The notes beneath the pieces are model-generated. The model saw only the letters and a list, made by a program, of their open reading frames with translations, did not search any database and had not been told where the DNA came from. DNA of 64,000 nucleotides, taken from contig NZ_JAIQDB010000005.1 in NCBI RefSeq assembly GCF_020037475.1, forward strand, positions 100,498 through 164,497, written 5' to 3'. Every line of letters starts with the position of its first letter. Positions within the stretch are counted from its first letter, which is position 1. Shown here piece after piece: positions 24,713 to 33,968 of the stretch. This DNA comes from Sutcliffiella deserti (GTDB lineage: Bacteria > Bacillota > Bacilli > Bacillales > Bacillaceae_I). Both the position numbers and the translations under genes were made by a program.

Positions 24713-25960
24713 CTATAAATGTGAATCCCTGGCGTTAATATTGATTTCTTTTCCGTCTCTACGCATTTTTCTATATTCAGCTGTTGCTGTGAAAATAACG
24801 TCAGAAGAAGAATTAAGCGCAGTTTCACAAGAGTCCTGTAAAACACCGACAATAAAACCAACAGCCACGACCTGCATCGCAATATCATTTGGAATTCCAA
24901 ATAAACTAGATGCTAGAGGAATAAGAAGTAGTGATCCACCGGCTACACCAGATGCTCCTGCCGCAGATACAGCTGCTAGGACGCACAGAATAAGAGCAGT
25001 TCCAAAATCAACCGGGATACCTAATGTATGGACGGCTGCAAGAGTTAACACGGAAATCGTAACGGCTGCCCCGGACATATTGATGGTAGCGCCTAATGGA
25101 ATCGATACTGAATACGTATCTTTATTTAAGCCAAGTTTTTCACATAAGCTCATATTAACTGGAATGTTTGCAGCTGAGCTACGTGTAAAGAATGCTGTAA
25201 TAGCACTTTCTCTTAAAGCTCTGAAAACAAGAGGATACGGATTTCTTCGGATGTTGATATATACAATAAGTGGATTAACCACAAGAGCGATAAAGAACAT
25301 ACAACCGAGTAAAACAGCTAGTAATTTTCCATACCCAAGCAAGGCTGAAAGGCCATTTGCTACAATCGCATCAAACACGAGTCCCATAATTCCAATAGGT
25401 GCTAGATTAATAACCCATTTTACTAGTTGAGAGATGGCATTAGAAAAACTAACCAGCATTTCTTTTGTGCTGTCACTCGCACTTCTTAACGCAAGACCAA
25501 GGAGTACTGCCCAGGTAAGTATGCCAATATAGTTGGCGTTTATTAGAGCATTTATTGGGTTATCAACGATATTTAACAGTAATGTTTGAAGTACTTCAAC
25601 AATTCCGCCCGGAGGTGTAAGGCCTTCTGCACCTGTACCAAGGGATAAATTAACTGGGAAAATAAAACTTGCAACAACTGCTATAAACCCGGCTGACAAT
25701 GTACTTATTCCATAAAGAGTAATGATGGACTTCATATTTGTTTGGTTGTCACTCTTAAGCTTAGAGATGGCTGACATCACTAAGAACAACACTAGTATCG
25801 GTGCAACGGCCTTTAATGCTCCTACAAATAAGGAACCAAAAATAGTGACCCAGTTCGCCGCATCTGGAATCGTTACAGCTAATAAGATACCGGCAACAAT
25901 ACCAATTAATATTCGTTTAACAAGGCTGATTTGATTCCATCTGAGTAATAAGTGCTTCAT
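24713..25960 (-). CDS. sstT: Na+/serine-threonine symporter SstT
   Basis: 415 residues, the full length of the SstT branch of the dicarboxylate/amino acid:cation symporters. Hallmarks include the re-entrant hairpin serine-rich segment [14 protein letters not shown], the [16 protein letters not shown] motif and the [13 protein letters not shown] segment, with eight membrane helices. It imports serine and threonine with sodium. The ATG at 25960 is used because GGAGGAG is 6 nt upstream; the five extra upstream codons lie over that site. It is monocistronic, with its own terminator. Confidence 0.95.
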   Translation of the reverse strand: MKHLLLRWNQISLVKRILIGIVAGILLAVTIPDAANWVTIFGSLFVGALKAVAPILVLFLVMSAISKLKSDNQTNMKSIITLYGISTLSAGFIAVVASFIFPVNLSLGTGAEGLTPPGGIVEVLQTLLLNIVDNPINALINANYIGILTWAVLLGLALRSASDSTKEMLVSFSNAISQLVKWVINLAPIGIMGLVFDAIVANGLSALLGYGKLLAVLLGCMFFIALVVNPLIVYINIRRNPYPLVFRALRESAITAFFTRSSAANIPVNMSLCEKLGLNKDTYSVSIPLGATINMSGAAVTISVLTLAAVHTLGIPVDFGTALILCVLAAVSAAGASGVAGGSLLLIPLASSLFGIPNDIAMQVVAVGFIVGVLQDSCETALNSSSDVIFTATAEYRKMRRDGKEININARDSHL

Positions 25961-26210
25961 TAGTTTCTCCTCCATTCATTTAACTAGAAACATAGCTTAA
26001 AAGAAAATGTTTTTCTTTTCAGGAAAGGCAATTGTACTTCTCTCATGTACGGTGTAAGTCTAACATGACCACCGTGAATTAATAATTAAAAAGATATTTC
26101 TGAAAATTATACTTTTTCGCTACGCTCATTCTCGTCCCATCTTTGTGAAAGCAGGGGAGGATTCTCTCCAAATATCAAAGTCATTTGCTACACAGAATCA
26201 TAAAATGCAA

Positions 26211-26250
26211 CAAAAAAAGAGTAGGGAATTTGTGAAATTCCTGTCTACTC
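26211..26250 (-). terminator. terminator overlapping the CBO0543 gene stop
   Basis: GAGTAGGGAATTT (26219-26231) pairs with AAATTCCTGTCTACTC, and the minus strand continues into a run of T. The stem includes the stop codon of the 173-residue gene. Confidence 0.8.
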
Positions 26251-26766
26251 CTTCGAGTATTTAAAAATATTGTAGAAAATTCTATTGTTAATAGATCTAC
26301 TTTTATAAAACCATCTATGGTAAATGCGTGATATGTAATAAGATAACCACATTGTTATAAAGCTCCAATACCATGTCCAATTGTTATACTTAATTATGTT
26401 AGTGTATTTAACAGCAAATATTTCGAAACATGTAATTATAGATGTATGGATAAAGTAATAAATTAGTTTTACAACATTATTACTCTTTTCTGGATAATAT
26501 AAATTGAATAATGAGCATAACGCAGGATAAACAAAGTATTCAAATGTAAAGCTCGATTTGATTGTTTTTTTAAAGAATAGACGATTAGGATATGAAATTA
26601 GACCTTTTTCAACTACAAGTAAACCGAAAAGCCATGTAATGACTTGTTTAAACAAAAAGGATGTATGGGCTTCCCGTACTCTGTTTTTAGGAACATATTT
26701 AATTAATAATATCGACGTTATGATCCACGCTGATAATTCAATTATTTTATCTAATTTATTATTCAT
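26245..26766 (-). CDS. CBO0543 family membrane protein
   Basis: 173 residues with four or five membrane helices. The family pattern appears as PKNRVREAHTSFLFKQVITW, LISYPNRLFF, and FEYFVYPALCSLFNLYYP. The role of these proteins is unknown; they are common and often multicopy in spore-formers. The GGAGGTG site before ATG 26766 is strong. The gene stands alone between sstT and a stress-protein gene of the other strand. A second, divergent family member is at 42919-43425. Its base composition is more AT-rich than the neighbours. Confidence 0.8.
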   Translation of the reverse strand: MNNKLDKIIELSAWIITSILLIKYVPKNRVREAHTSFLFKQVITWLFGLLVVEKGLISYPNRLFFKKTIKSSFTFEYFVYPALCSLFNLYYPEKSNNVVKLIYYFIHTSIITCFEIFAVKYTNIIKYNNWTWYWSFITMWLSYYISRIYHRWFYKSRSINNRIFYNIFKYSKE

Positions 26767-26785
26767 AAGTATTTCACCTCCCTAA

Positions 26786-27015
26786 ATATAGGTTGGCAAA
26801 AATCTAAACTTTTATGTGAAATTTATAAATATCTATTTCACAGTACAAGGAGACTATTCAATTAGAAAAACGGGGAAGGTCCTCACGTTTTCCTATTGTT
26901 TTACCATTTAAGGGCCAGAGGGACAGGTACAGTGTCCCAATTTATCTATGTATGGTTGATTTTATACCTGTCACCTTGTCCCCTAACCTCTCTCACTTAG
27001 TTTTTTAATCGAATA
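26786..27015. other. intergenic region with two REP-like hairpins
   Basis: No gene. A hairpin at about 26866-26892 (GAAAAACG with CACGTTTTC) and its downstream text resemble the terminator at 14658. GGGACAGGTACAGTGTCCC at 26920-26938 is a 6-bp-stem palindrome, followed at about 26970 by ACCTGTCACCTTGTCCCC. These belong to the same GGGACAGG family as the motifs at 19261 and 19499. Confidence 0.5.
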
Positions 27016-27040
27016 CTTTAAATGATTGTATAAGGGGTAA
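27016..27040 (+). promoter_or_regulatory. possible sigma-B promoter of the stress protein gene
   Basis: CTTTAA at 27016-27021 and GGGTAA at 27035-27040 with a 13-nt spacer are close to the B. subtilis sigma-B consensus (GTTTAA, 12-16 nt, GGGTAT). The product downstream resembles a known sigma-B-controlled general stress protein. The match is one or two bases off at each box. Confidence 0.4.
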
Positions 27041-27081
27041 TATACATCTATAAAGCTTTATGAGAAGGAGGACTATTTAAT

Positions 27082-27561
27082 ATGCAAGAACAAATAGAAA
27101 CGCTAAGAGAGTTAATTAAAGATATTGACACGGCCATGTTGACTACGGTTTCTGAAGAAGGGCTTGTTTCTCGCCCTATGAAAACACAAGAAGTGGAGTT
27201 CGATGGGGACTTATGGTTTTTTACTAAAAAAGAGACAGATAAATATGAAGAAATTTTACACGAGCAGGGTGTCAATGTCACTTATGCAGGCAAATCCTAT
27301 GTTTCTGTCCGCGGCAGAGCGGAAATTGTTGAGGATCTAGGAAAGAAAAAGGAACTGTGGAGCAAAGTATACGAGCAGATTATGCAGACTTCTTATGATG
27401 ATTCAAGCGTTGTCCTGATTAAAGTAAAGGCGGAAGCAGCCGAATATTGGGAATCCGGAAGTTTTACGAAAAAAGCGGCCTTTATGTTGAAACGCATCAC
27501 AGGGCAAAGTGCAGAAGAAGCAGGTGTTAATGAAACGGTTGAAATGAATGGGAGGAAGTAA
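27082..27561 (+). CDS. general stress protein, pyridoxamine 5'-phosphate oxidase-like (YdaG type)
   Basis: 159 residues with the split-barrel FMN-binding fold. AMLTTVSEEGLVSRPM and DGDLWFFTKKETDKYEEI are the characteristic opening, followed by YVSVRGRAEIVEDL and AEYWESGS. B. subtilis YdaG is a general stress protein of this kind. The function may be flavin- or F420-type binding and redox protection; no substrate is known. An AGAAGGAGG site precedes the ATG. A possible sigma-B promoter lies upstream. A composite repeat begins 2 bp after the stop and supplies a terminator-like hairpin. Confidence 0.85.
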   Translation: MQEQIETLRELIKDIDTAMLTTVSEEGLVSRPMKTQEVEFDGDLWFFTKKETDKYEEILHEQGVNVTYAGKSYVSVRGRAEIVEDLGKKKELWSKVYEQIMQTSYDDSSVVLIKVKAEAAEYWESGSFTKKAAFMLKRITGQSAEEAGVNETVEMNGRK

Positions 27562-27562
27562 T

Positions 27563-27728
27563 GGAAGCAGGGGACGGCTCTCTGCTTCCAAAGCATAGGG
27601 GAACGAAATGGCTATGTAATGGCCTATTGAGCCCTTTCTAATGAAAATAGTAAAAAAGAAAAAGTATGTTCTTTATGGTATTGTTTAATCGCCAAATCAA
27701 GCAATTCATAAAAGGACATACTTTTTTA
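27563..27728. repeat. composite repeat: GGAAGCAGGGG hairpin plus dispersed hairpin repeat, copy 3
   Basis: Same arrangement as at 24246: a 27-bp hairpin (27563-27589) joined to the long inverted-repeat unit ending at 27728 with CATACTTTTTT. Both complete composites start just beyond a gene end (2-10 bp), which suggests either preferred insertion next to stop codons or use as terminators. Confidence 0.8.
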
Positions 27729-27809
27729 ATGGATTAATAGATAATTAATGTTACTACTGTTACACGAAACCCATATATATAAGGTAAAAGCTAACAGGAG
27801 TAGATAGTA

Positions 27810-29054
27810 TTGGACAAACAAAATGGTAAATTAAGGTGGGTTATATTTACTTCTGTATTGTTTACCTATTTATTAATTTCGAGCCAGCGAACGGCTCCGG
27901 GATTAATTACAGATAGGTTGATGACAGATTTTAGTGTAACAGCATCAACGGTTGGATTAATAATAAGCATCCAATTTTTTGTGTACACAGGCTTGCAAAT
28001 TCCAATGGGGATTTTGGCTGATCGTTACGGGCCTAATTTACTTATTGTTATAGGTACCGCTCTTACAGGGATAGGTACCGTCATTTATAGTCTTAGTCCA
28101 CATGAATTTGTCCTGCTTTTTGCTAGAATACTTACGGGAATAGGGGATGCGACAATCTGGGTAAGTATGATCTTGATTTTAAGCCAATGGTTTAACCAAA
28201 AGGAATTTACGCGACTAATTGGGTTTGCAGGAATGACAGGAAGCATGGGTTTCCTTGTGGCAACTTTTCCTTTTTCCGTATTGATTGTCTTACTTGGCTG
28301 GAGGGGAGCATTTCTTTCAGCTGGAGTACTCTTATGTTTATGTAATATTTTTCTTTACTATATACTTGTGAAAAAATCGAATCGATCGCTAATAGTAACA
28401 AATAAAATACAGCATGAAAAAATAGCTGTTTTACTAAGAAGAATCCTTTCGAATCGGCAGGCGTGGGCATTATTCCTTTGTCACTTTGGGCTTGTCGGAG
28501 GGTATATCGGGTTTATCGGTTCGTGGGCAGTGCCGTATGCAATGGATGTGTATGAAATGACACGCTTAGGTGCAAGTAAGCTTATTATGTTTAGTCTCGT
28601 TGGAGCACTTATTGGGGCACCTCTAATTGGCTGGATTTCTAGTTGTTTAGGTACCATTAAACGGCCATATATTTTTTTCCATCTTACCGTTCTATTGTGT
28701 TGGTCTAGCTTTCTTCTATTTAAAGGGCATCCACCATTATCCTTACTCGTTCTGCTTTTCTTTATCATTGGCTTTGGATTTGGGTCAAATTCCTTAACCT
28801 TTGCAGTCGTCCGTCAATCTTTTCCTATCACAGAAACCGGCATTGTTTCGGGGTTTGCGAATACGGGTGGATTTCTAAGTGCCGTATTGCTGCCTAGCAT
28901 TATTGGATCTATATTGGATCATTTTCAGTCAACTTCTGGTAGCATAGGGATTGGATACTACTACGGTTTCTTCGTTCCCGTAATCTTCTCTTTTTTCGGC
29001 TTAATTGGAGTGCTTTTTATAAAGGAAAAGCGTCAGGGGGAACAGATGCCGTAA
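27810..29054 (+). CDS. MFS transporter
   Basis: 414 residues with twelve membrane helices. The motif-A loop is GILADRYGPNLLIVIG between helices 2 and 3, and RILTGIGDATIW lies in helix 4. It starts at TTG 27810, nine bases after a CAGGAG site. The general layout fits the MFS_1/CynX-like anion or nitrate-type permeases, but no substrate can be assigned. A small zinc-ribbon-like gene follows 49 bp downstream in the same direction and may be co-transcribed. Confidence 0.85.
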   Translation: MDKQNGKLRWVIFTSVLFTYLLISSQRTAPGLITDRLMTDFSVTASTVGLIISIQFFVYTGLQIPMGILADRYGPNLLIVIGTALTGIGTVIYSLSPHEFVLLFARILTGIGDATIWVSMILILSQWFNQKEFTRLIGFAGMTGSMGFLVATFPFSVLIVLLGWRGAFLSAGVLLCLCNIFLYYILVKKSNRSLIVTNKIQHEKIAVLLRRILSNRQAWALFLCHFGLVGGYIGFIGSWAVPYAMDVYEMTRLGASKLIMFSLVGALIGAPLIGWISSCLGTIKRPYIFFHLTVLLCWSSFLLFKGHPPLSLLVLLFFIIGFGFGSNSLTFAVVRQSFPITETGIVSGFANTGGFLSAVLLPSIIGSILDHFQSTSGSIGIGYYYGFFVPVIFSFFGLIGVLFIKEKRQGEQMP

Positions 29055-29103
29055 TAAGCGCAGAGATATTAATTTAATTCTAACGAAAGAAGGTTGTTGT
29101 TAA

Positions 29104-29301
29104 ATGGATGCAAATAAAAAATGGCTTTCTATTCCTAAAGAGATCAGAAGTCAACTAAGAAATAACGTTTTTTGTGCACATTGTACAGATGTTGCTACAA
29201 TTGATAAGTTTACAATTGTAGATGATCAATTTGGAATTCTTTTAAGAGGAAAATGCAAAAAGTGCGGTCATGAAGTGGCTAGAGTTGTGGAAGATGCATA
29301 G
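29104..29301 (+). CDS. small zinc-ribbon-like protein, 65 aa
   Basis: Contains two CxxC knuckles, FCAHCTD and CKKCGHE, spaced 30 residues apart and flanked by beta-strand-like segments, so a zinc ribbon is likely. No other domain. It has a GAAAGAAGG site before ATG 29104. Similar small proteins occur singly in Bacillus, and their role is unknown; a part in nucleic acid or protein binding is plausible. Confidence 0.75.
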   Translation: MDANKKWLSIPKEIRSQLRNNVFCAHCTDVATIDKFTIVDDQFGILLRGKCKKCGHEVARVVEDA

Positions 29302-29391
29302 GGATAAAGTTTGATGGGGAAACCGCCCCATCATTCCTTCTTTTCACCGATTATTTTCTGCATTATACTATCAATAAAGGAGGTGAAGAAA

Positions 29392-29730
29392 ATGGAAGAG
29401 CGTTTTAATAAAATGGAGGACATGTTGTCTCAATTGATTCAAATGGTAGGAAGCATGAAGGCAACACAGGAAGAAATGAATAGAGATATAATTGGATTGA
29501 AAGTAGGACAAGAAGAAATGAATAGAGATATAATTGGATTGAAAGGAAATCAAGGAGAAATGAATAGAGATATAGTTGAATTGAAAGTAAATCAAGGAGA
29601 AATAAAAGCAGACATAGCAACGGTGAAAAAAGAACAGGATGAACTAAAAGACATACTAAATATTATGAAACGTGATAACGAGCAGGCACATAAAGAAATG
29701 ATTGAAACGAAACTTTATACCATCATTTAA
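29392..29730 (+). CDS. coiled-coil protein made of 14-residue repeats
   Basis: 112 residues from ATG 29392, which has an AAGGAGGTG site; an earlier in-frame start at 29311 has none. The core is five 14-residue units of the form xEEMNRDIIGLKxxQ, the first two nearly identical at DNA level (42-bp period). Hydrophobic spacing indicates a continuous coiled coil. There is no membrane segment or catalytic motif. Such proteins are common in Bacillus and vary in repeat number, probably by slippage. Its binding partner is unknown. Confidence 0.75.
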   Translation: MEERFNKMEDMLSQLIQMVGSMKATQEEMNRDIIGLKVGQEEMNRDIIGLKGNQGEMNRDIVELKVNQGEIKADIATVKKEQDELKDILNIMKRDNEQAHKEMIETKLYTII

Positions 29731-30155
29731 ATGATAGGCGTTCTGTAGGAGTATATTTTATACATCCTAACTACTTGTACTAAGTTCTACCCACCCTATA
29801 TCTTCTGACAATATTACACACCTCAAATGGTTTATTGTTCCTTTAACCATCTCGAAACTCTTCAAAAGTCTCATCTGCAAACTCTTTGATTTTTATTTTC
29901 AACTTTCGACTGATCCATAAGAATTGCCCCAATTCTCTGATAGAAAAGTATTTGATATAGAGGAAATCTATACCATCTGCTTTTTTGTTTGTAAAAATAC
30001 CATTAAGGACCGAAATCCGTTAAAATAAACATTATCGATTTTAGAATAGTTTTTCACAAATAGTAAATGTCTAACAGTACTCGTAATTGATACTAAGCAT
30101 GAGATAAGTGTAGAAGAATGGAACATTTGCCTGAAAGTTAGAAGTTGTATCCATA
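29731..30155. other. intergenic region with a possible decayed ORF on the minus strand
   Basis: On the minus strand protein-like text can be read in pieces, for example IRELGQFLWISRKLK and EFADETFEEFRDG (about 29850-29990), joined only by a frame change to NGFRSLMVFLQTKK (about 29975-30020). No start or ribosome binding site is evident. It could be a gene remnant, but the evidence is weak. The final 50 bp lead into the Dus gene. Confidence 0.3.
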
Positions 30156-30176
30156 GTGAGAGGATTTGAGTTTGAA

Positions 30177-31139
30177 ATGATAGATAATTTTTGGCGTGAT
30201 TTACCACGACCGTTTTTTGTACTTGCACCAATGGAGGATGTGACAGATGTCGTTTTTCGTCACGTAGTAAGGGAAGCCGGTAGACCGGATGTGTTTTTCA
30301 CAGAGTTTACGAACTCAGACAGCTATTGTCACCCAGAGGGCATGAAAAGTGTGCGTGGACGTTTGACTTTTACAGAAGATGAACAGCCAATGGTGGCACA
30401 TATTTGGGGAGATAATCCCGAGTATTTTCGTCAAATGAGTATTGGCATGGCAGAGCTAGGATTTAAAGGCATCGATATTAATATGGGCTGCCCTGTACCG
30501 AATGTGGCAACGAGAGGGAAAGGTAGTGGCCTTATTCTTCGTCCTGACGTTGCGGCAGAACTTATTCAAGCGGCAAAAGCGGGCGGCCTGCCTGTCAGCG
30601 TGAAAACACGACTTGGCTTTAACGAGCTAAATGAGTGGGAGGAGTGGCTAACACATATTCTCGAACAGGATATTGCGAATCTTTCTATTCATTTACGTAC
30701 AAGAAAGGAAATGAGCCAAGTAGATGCGCATTGGGAGCTAATACCGGAAGTCAAAAAATTACGTGACCGTATCGCACCAAATACGCTGCTAACAATTAAT
30801 GGAGACATCCCTGACCGCCAAGTAGGGTTGCAGCTTGCTGAAAAATATGGCATTGATGGCGTTATGATCGGTCGAGGTATTTTTAAAAATCCCTTTGCTT
30901 TTGAAAAAGAGCCAAAAGAGCATACCAGTAAAGAATACCTGGATCTCTTAAGACTGCAGCTTGATCTTCAAGATCAATATGCAGAAGAAGTACCACGTTC
31001 TATCTCAGGACTTCATCGCTTTTTCAAAATTTATGTCAAAGGATTCAGTGGAGCTGGCAACTTAAGAAACCAACTGATGAACACGAAATCAACAGATGAA
31101 GTGCGGGCATTGCTTGATAATTTTGAAAGAGAAGGTTGA
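30177..31139 (+). CDS. tRNA-dihydrouridine synthase
   Basis: 320 residues. The FMN-binding barrel starts with [16 protein letters not shown]; the catalytic Cys is Cys105 in NMGCPVPN; other hallmarks are [29 protein letters not shown] and [14 protein letters not shown] helical C-terminal domain follows. It reduces uridine to dihydrouridine in tRNA using NADPH. ATG 30177 is preferred on family length; a GTG at 30156 would add seven residues. The gene stands alone, with a terminator after it. Bacillus often carries two or three Dus paralogues; this one belongs to the branch with an N-terminal IDNFW segment. Confidence 0.92.
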   Translation: MIDNFWRDLPRPFFVLAPMEDVTDVVFRHVVREAGRPDVFFTEFTNSDSYCHPEGMKSVRGRLTFTEDEQPMVAHIWGDNPEYFRQMSIGMAELGFKGIDINMGCPVPNVATRGKGSGLILRPDVAAELIQAAKAGGLPVSVKTRLGFNELNEWEEWLTHILEQDIANLSIHLRTRKEMSQVDAHWELIPEVKKLRDRIAPNTLLTINGDIPDRQVGLQLAEKYGIDGVMIGRGIFKNPFAFEKEPKEHTSKEYLDLLRLQLDLQDQYAEEVPRSISGLHRFFKIYVKGFSGAGNLRNQLMNTKSTDEVRALLDNFEREG

Positions 31140-31186
31140 TGGGAACAGACGGGGACAGTGAAATGGAGTAATTCTCGAAAAGGTTA

Positions 31187-31225
31187 AACAGAGGTGTTAA
31201 TGCCTCTGTTTTATGTTTTTTCAGA
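31187..31225 (+). terminator. rho-independent terminator
   Basis: AACAGAGG at 31187-31194 pairs with CCTCTGTT at 31203-31210, with a T-rich tail. It ends the Dus transcript; a GGGGACAG motif lies just before it (31151). Confidence 0.8.
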
Positions 31226-31324
31226 ATTAATCATGGTGGAACGGTAACATTAGTAACTGCAGTTTTTTATTTTTTTAATTACTTAGAATAAATATTGGTG
31301 TTTTAAACAAAGAGGAGAGTCAAT

Positions 31325-31795
31325 ATGGAAGTAGTCTATTTTGCAGGCGGATGTTTATGGGGAGTACAAGCGTTTATAAAAACTTTACCGGGTGTGACAT
31401 TTACAGAAGCGGGAAGAGCGAATGGAACAACTCATATTCTTGAGGGTGATTATGATGGCTATGCGGAATGTGTAAAAACAGAATTTGATCCCAAAGTTGT
31501 AACGATTACGGATTTAATGGGATACTTATTTGAAATTATTGATCCTTATAGTTTGAATAAACAAGGACAGGATGTTGGTGAGAAATACAGAACAGGAGTA
31601 TATAGTGAAAAGCCTGAACACTTACAAGAGGCGAACGCGTTTCTTAGTGAGAGAAAGGATTATGACCTCATCGTTGTTGAAGTATTACCTCTTACAAACT
31701 ATGTGAGAAGTGCAGAAGAACATCAAGATAGGTTAGCAAGATGTCCAAATGATTATTGTCATATTCCAGAAGATATATTAAATAAATATAAGTAA
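31325..31795 (+). CDS. msrA: peptide methionine (S)-S-oxide reductase
   Basis: 156 residues. The catalytic Cys lies in YFAGGCLWGVQAF, the MsrA signature with Leu in place of the usual Phe. Further hallmarks are EGDYDGYAECVKTEFDP, IIDPYSLNKQGQDVG and YRTGVY. The pair of cysteines in RCPNDYCHIP near the C-terminus could serve as resolving residues. It repairs oxidised methionine in proteins using thioredoxin. An AGAGGAGAG site precedes the ATG. No msrB is adjacent. The length is slightly short for the family. Confidence 0.92.
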   Translation: MEVVYFAGGCLWGVQAFIKTLPGVTFTEAGRANGTTHILEGDYDGYAECVKTEFDPKVVTITDLMGYLFEIIDPYSLNKQGQDVGEKYRTGVYSEKPEHLQEANAFLSERKDYDLIVVEVLPLTNYVRSAEEHQDRLARCPNDYCHIPEDILNKYK

Positions 31796-31912
31796 GTAAA
31801 CGGAAGTGAAAAGGGACAAGGGGACAGGTGATCGCAAGCTTACGCTTTAAAGAGTAGATGAATCGACCATTTTTTCCACCAGATCTAATCTACAAGCTTG
31901 GAAGAGATAATA

Positions 31913-31947
31913 AAACAACATTGGATTGCTCAACCAATGCTGTTTTT
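31913..31947 (+). terminator. hairpin terminator
   Basis: CATTGG at 31919-31924 pairs with CCAATG at 31934-31939, extended by AACA and TGTT, then a T run. It ends the msrA transcript. Upstream, AGGGACAAGGGGACAGG (31810) is a REP-like motif. Confidence 0.7.
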
Positions 31948-32056
31948 GCCTCTTAATTAACCACGGTGAACTGTACCACAAATAGTGGTAAAACGAAGAG
32001 TGGAATTAGTTTTGGATAGTCGAAAAATTAATGGAATGTTAAAATAGTTGTAGAAG

Positions 32057-32087
32057 AGATACTGTTTATTAACGGTATCTTTTTTTG
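32057..32087 (+). terminator. hairpin terminator just upstream of the TauE gene
   Basis: AGATACTGTT pairs with AACGGTATCT with a 4-nt loop and seven T. It lies only 22 bp before the start of the next gene, so either it insulates that gene or acts as an attenuator in its leader. Confidence 0.75.
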
Positions 32088-32108
32088 TTATAGGAAAGTG
32101 GGTGTTTT

Positions 32109-32831
32109 ATGGAGATAATCGCATTTATTATAATCATTTTAATCGCTTCCGTACTTCAAACGAGTACAGGATTTGGATTTTCAATTTTGGCTACTCCATT
32201 TCTTCTTTTAATATTTGAACCAATTGAGGCAATTCAAATAAACTTAATATTGTCTTTAATTATTTCTAGTGCATTAATAATGAAAATTAGAAAGGATATT
32301 GATTTTGGCATCCTTCGAAGATTTGTGATAGGAAGTGTTACTGGTCTGCCCATTGGAATTATGATTTTCTTGTTAGTTGATATAAATAGATTAAAGTTGG
32401 GAGTGAGTCTTATTATCTTAGTATTAACAATAATGCTCATTCTTAAGTTTCGAATTAATCAAAATAAGAAGAGAGATTTAATTGTTGGTGGACTATCAGG
32501 TTCATTCACAACAAGTATAGGTATGCCCGGACCGCCATTATTATTATATTTTTCAGGAACAGATACTCAAAAAGAAAAATTAAGAGGTACTACACTAGCC
32601 TTTTATTTATTTATATACTTTGTTAGTTTAATCATCCAAGTGATTTTTGCTGGAACAAATAAGACAATCTGGTTATCAAGTTTATGGGCCTTACCTTTGG
32701 TATTTATAGGATTGTATTTGGGACAACTATTATTTAAAAGGATTAATCAAAATGGTTTTCGTATATTTACATATATAATCTTATTGTTTACAGGGATTTA
32801 CTTGCTTATTGAGAGTTTGGGATTATTATAA
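32109..32831 (+). CDS. TauE/SafE family membrane transporter
   Basis: 240 residues with about eight membrane helices. The first motif TSTGFGFSILATPFLLL and the second GLSGSFTTSIGMPGPPLLLYF are the two pseudo-symmetric hallmarks of the family. Members export sulfite, sulfoacetate or other organic sulfur anions, and the substrate is not clear here. The gene is preceded by GAAAGTGGGTG and by a terminator-like hairpin. It shows no link to sulfur genes nearby other than msrA two genes upstream. Confidence 0.88.
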   Translation: MEIIAFIIIILIASVLQTSTGFGFSILATPFLLLIFEPIEAIQINLILSLIISSALIMKIRKDIDFGILRRFVIGSVTGLPIGIMIFLLVDINRLKLGVSLIILVLTIMLILKFRINQNKKRDLIVGGLSGSFTTSIGMPGPPLLLYFSGTDTQKEKLRGTTLAFYLFIYFVSLIIQVIFAGTNKTIWLSSLWALPLVFIGLYLGQLLFKRINQNGFRIFTYIILLFTGIYLLIESLGLL

Positions 32832-32924
32832 TCAATAAGGTAGCAATATCTGTTTTACTACAACCAAAATGCTGAACCGTACCAGTAAATGAGGTTTTTA
32901 AATATAGATTTAGGAGAGATCACT

Positions 32925-33461
32925 ATGGTAACTATTCGACAAATCTATCAGAAAAATTATCCTACAGGTAAAAAAGTATTTTATAAATATACGTCAGAGA
33001 AATATTATGAATTCTATTTTGAAAGTAATGACAAGGGTTGGAATTTCTCTTTAATAGAAGGAACTTTTAAAGAGCTTTTTGAAAAAAATTATGAAGAAGA
33101 AATCTTTGAGCCATATAAGGAAGGTTCGGAGGTTTTTTTGGCGGAGCTTAACGAAGAAGAAGCTGCTGTTATGGTAATACAACATATGGAATGGAATAAT
33201 ACATTATTAATTCATGATTTATATGTAGATAATCGATTCAAGAAAAATGGGATTGGTAGTAGTTTAATTGAAGTAGCTAAAAAGAGAGCAATAGAGTTGA
33301 GTGTCAGAGCGATTACCTTAGAAACGCAAACATCTAATTATCCAGCCATCCAATTCTATAAGAAAAATGGTTTTGAATTAATTGGATTTAATAATATTTC
33401 TTATTCAAATGAAGATGTAAAGAAGAATGAAGTGCGTATAGAAATGGGCTATACATTATGA
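32925..33461 (+). CDS. GNAT N-acetyltransferase, streptothricin-acetyltransferase-like
   Basis: 178 residues from ATG 32925, which has a TAGGAGAG site. The GNAT core has LYVDNRFKKNGIGSSLIE (acetyl-CoA loop) and LETQTSNYPAIQFYKKNGF. The ordering of these motifs and the EVRIEMGYTL end resemble streptothricin acetyltransferases (SatA type), which acetylate beta-lysine of the antibiotic. Substrate is uncertain, since many GNATs share this frame. It could be a resistance gene or a housekeeping acetyltransferase. It follows the TauE gene by 93 bp. Confidence 0.8.
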   Translation: MVTIRQIYQKNYPTGKKVFYKYTSEKYYEFYFESNDKGWNFSLIEGTFKELFEKNYEEEIFEPYKEGSEVFLAELNEEEAAVMVIQHMEWNNTLLIHDLYVDNRFKKNGIGSSLIEVAKKRAIELSVRAITLETQTSNYPAIQFYKKNGFELIGFNNISYSNEDVKKNEVRIEMGYTL

Positions 33462-33726
33462 AAAGCAAGAAAGCAAGGGGACGGTTCTAATCTGGGACAT
33501 TCGGAAGTTTTGCTCAATTATAGAAGCTCTATGTAGTGTACTATCACTATGTAATTAGAAGAACATCTTAATATTTTCATACATCGCAAAATTTTTGAAT
33601 GCCCTAGCAAGAAGGAAGTTTTTTTGTTTTTGTGAAATATCTTCGAAATTTATATTCAAATTTCCTTCTTCTGCTGCTTCTATGTTGAAAAGGAGGCGGG
33701 AGGGCCAGTCTCTTTGCATTTTTTTT

Positions 33727-33829
33727 GTTTTAGCTCTGTTAAAAGGATGAGTGTTGAGTGTTTCTCCAGCACAGCCCATTGGAAAGCTAAGTCTTTTGGT
33801 GAAATCAATAGCGGTGTTTAACACAGCCT
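33727..33829. repeat. decayed copy of the Bacillaceae structured repeat
   Basis: The right end AGCGGTGTTTAACACAGCCT and a left end with CTCTGTTAAAA resemble the ends of the unit at 38728-38911, and GGAGGCGGGAGGGCC lies just outside. The interior is degenerate. The short open frame across it is not a gene. The flanking 33462-33726 and 33830-33968 show no gene either; a GGGGACGGTTC motif lies at about 33478. Confidence 0.55.
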
Positions 33830-33968
33830 CTATTTCATGAAAAAGTGTAACATATGAACGTTCCTCACGTCCTTAGAATAAGCAAATTTTCGATAGCAAT
33901 AGAGAAGGGGTTTGAAGTTAAAAGTTATAAGCAAAGAAATGATTGAAATTTTCTTCTGACGAACAGGG

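Noticed and set aside
24741..25430. 229-codon open frame opposite sstT
   Set aside because: It lies wholly antisense to a clearly conserved transporter and has no ribosome binding site; the open frame reflects codon composition of membrane helices.
29455..29620. 42-bp repeats considered as a CRISPR array
   Set aside because: They encode in-frame coiled-coil units and have no spacer structure.
33555..33824. 89-codon frame on the minus strand
   Set aside because: About half of it lies in a decayed structured repeat, and there is no ribosome binding site.
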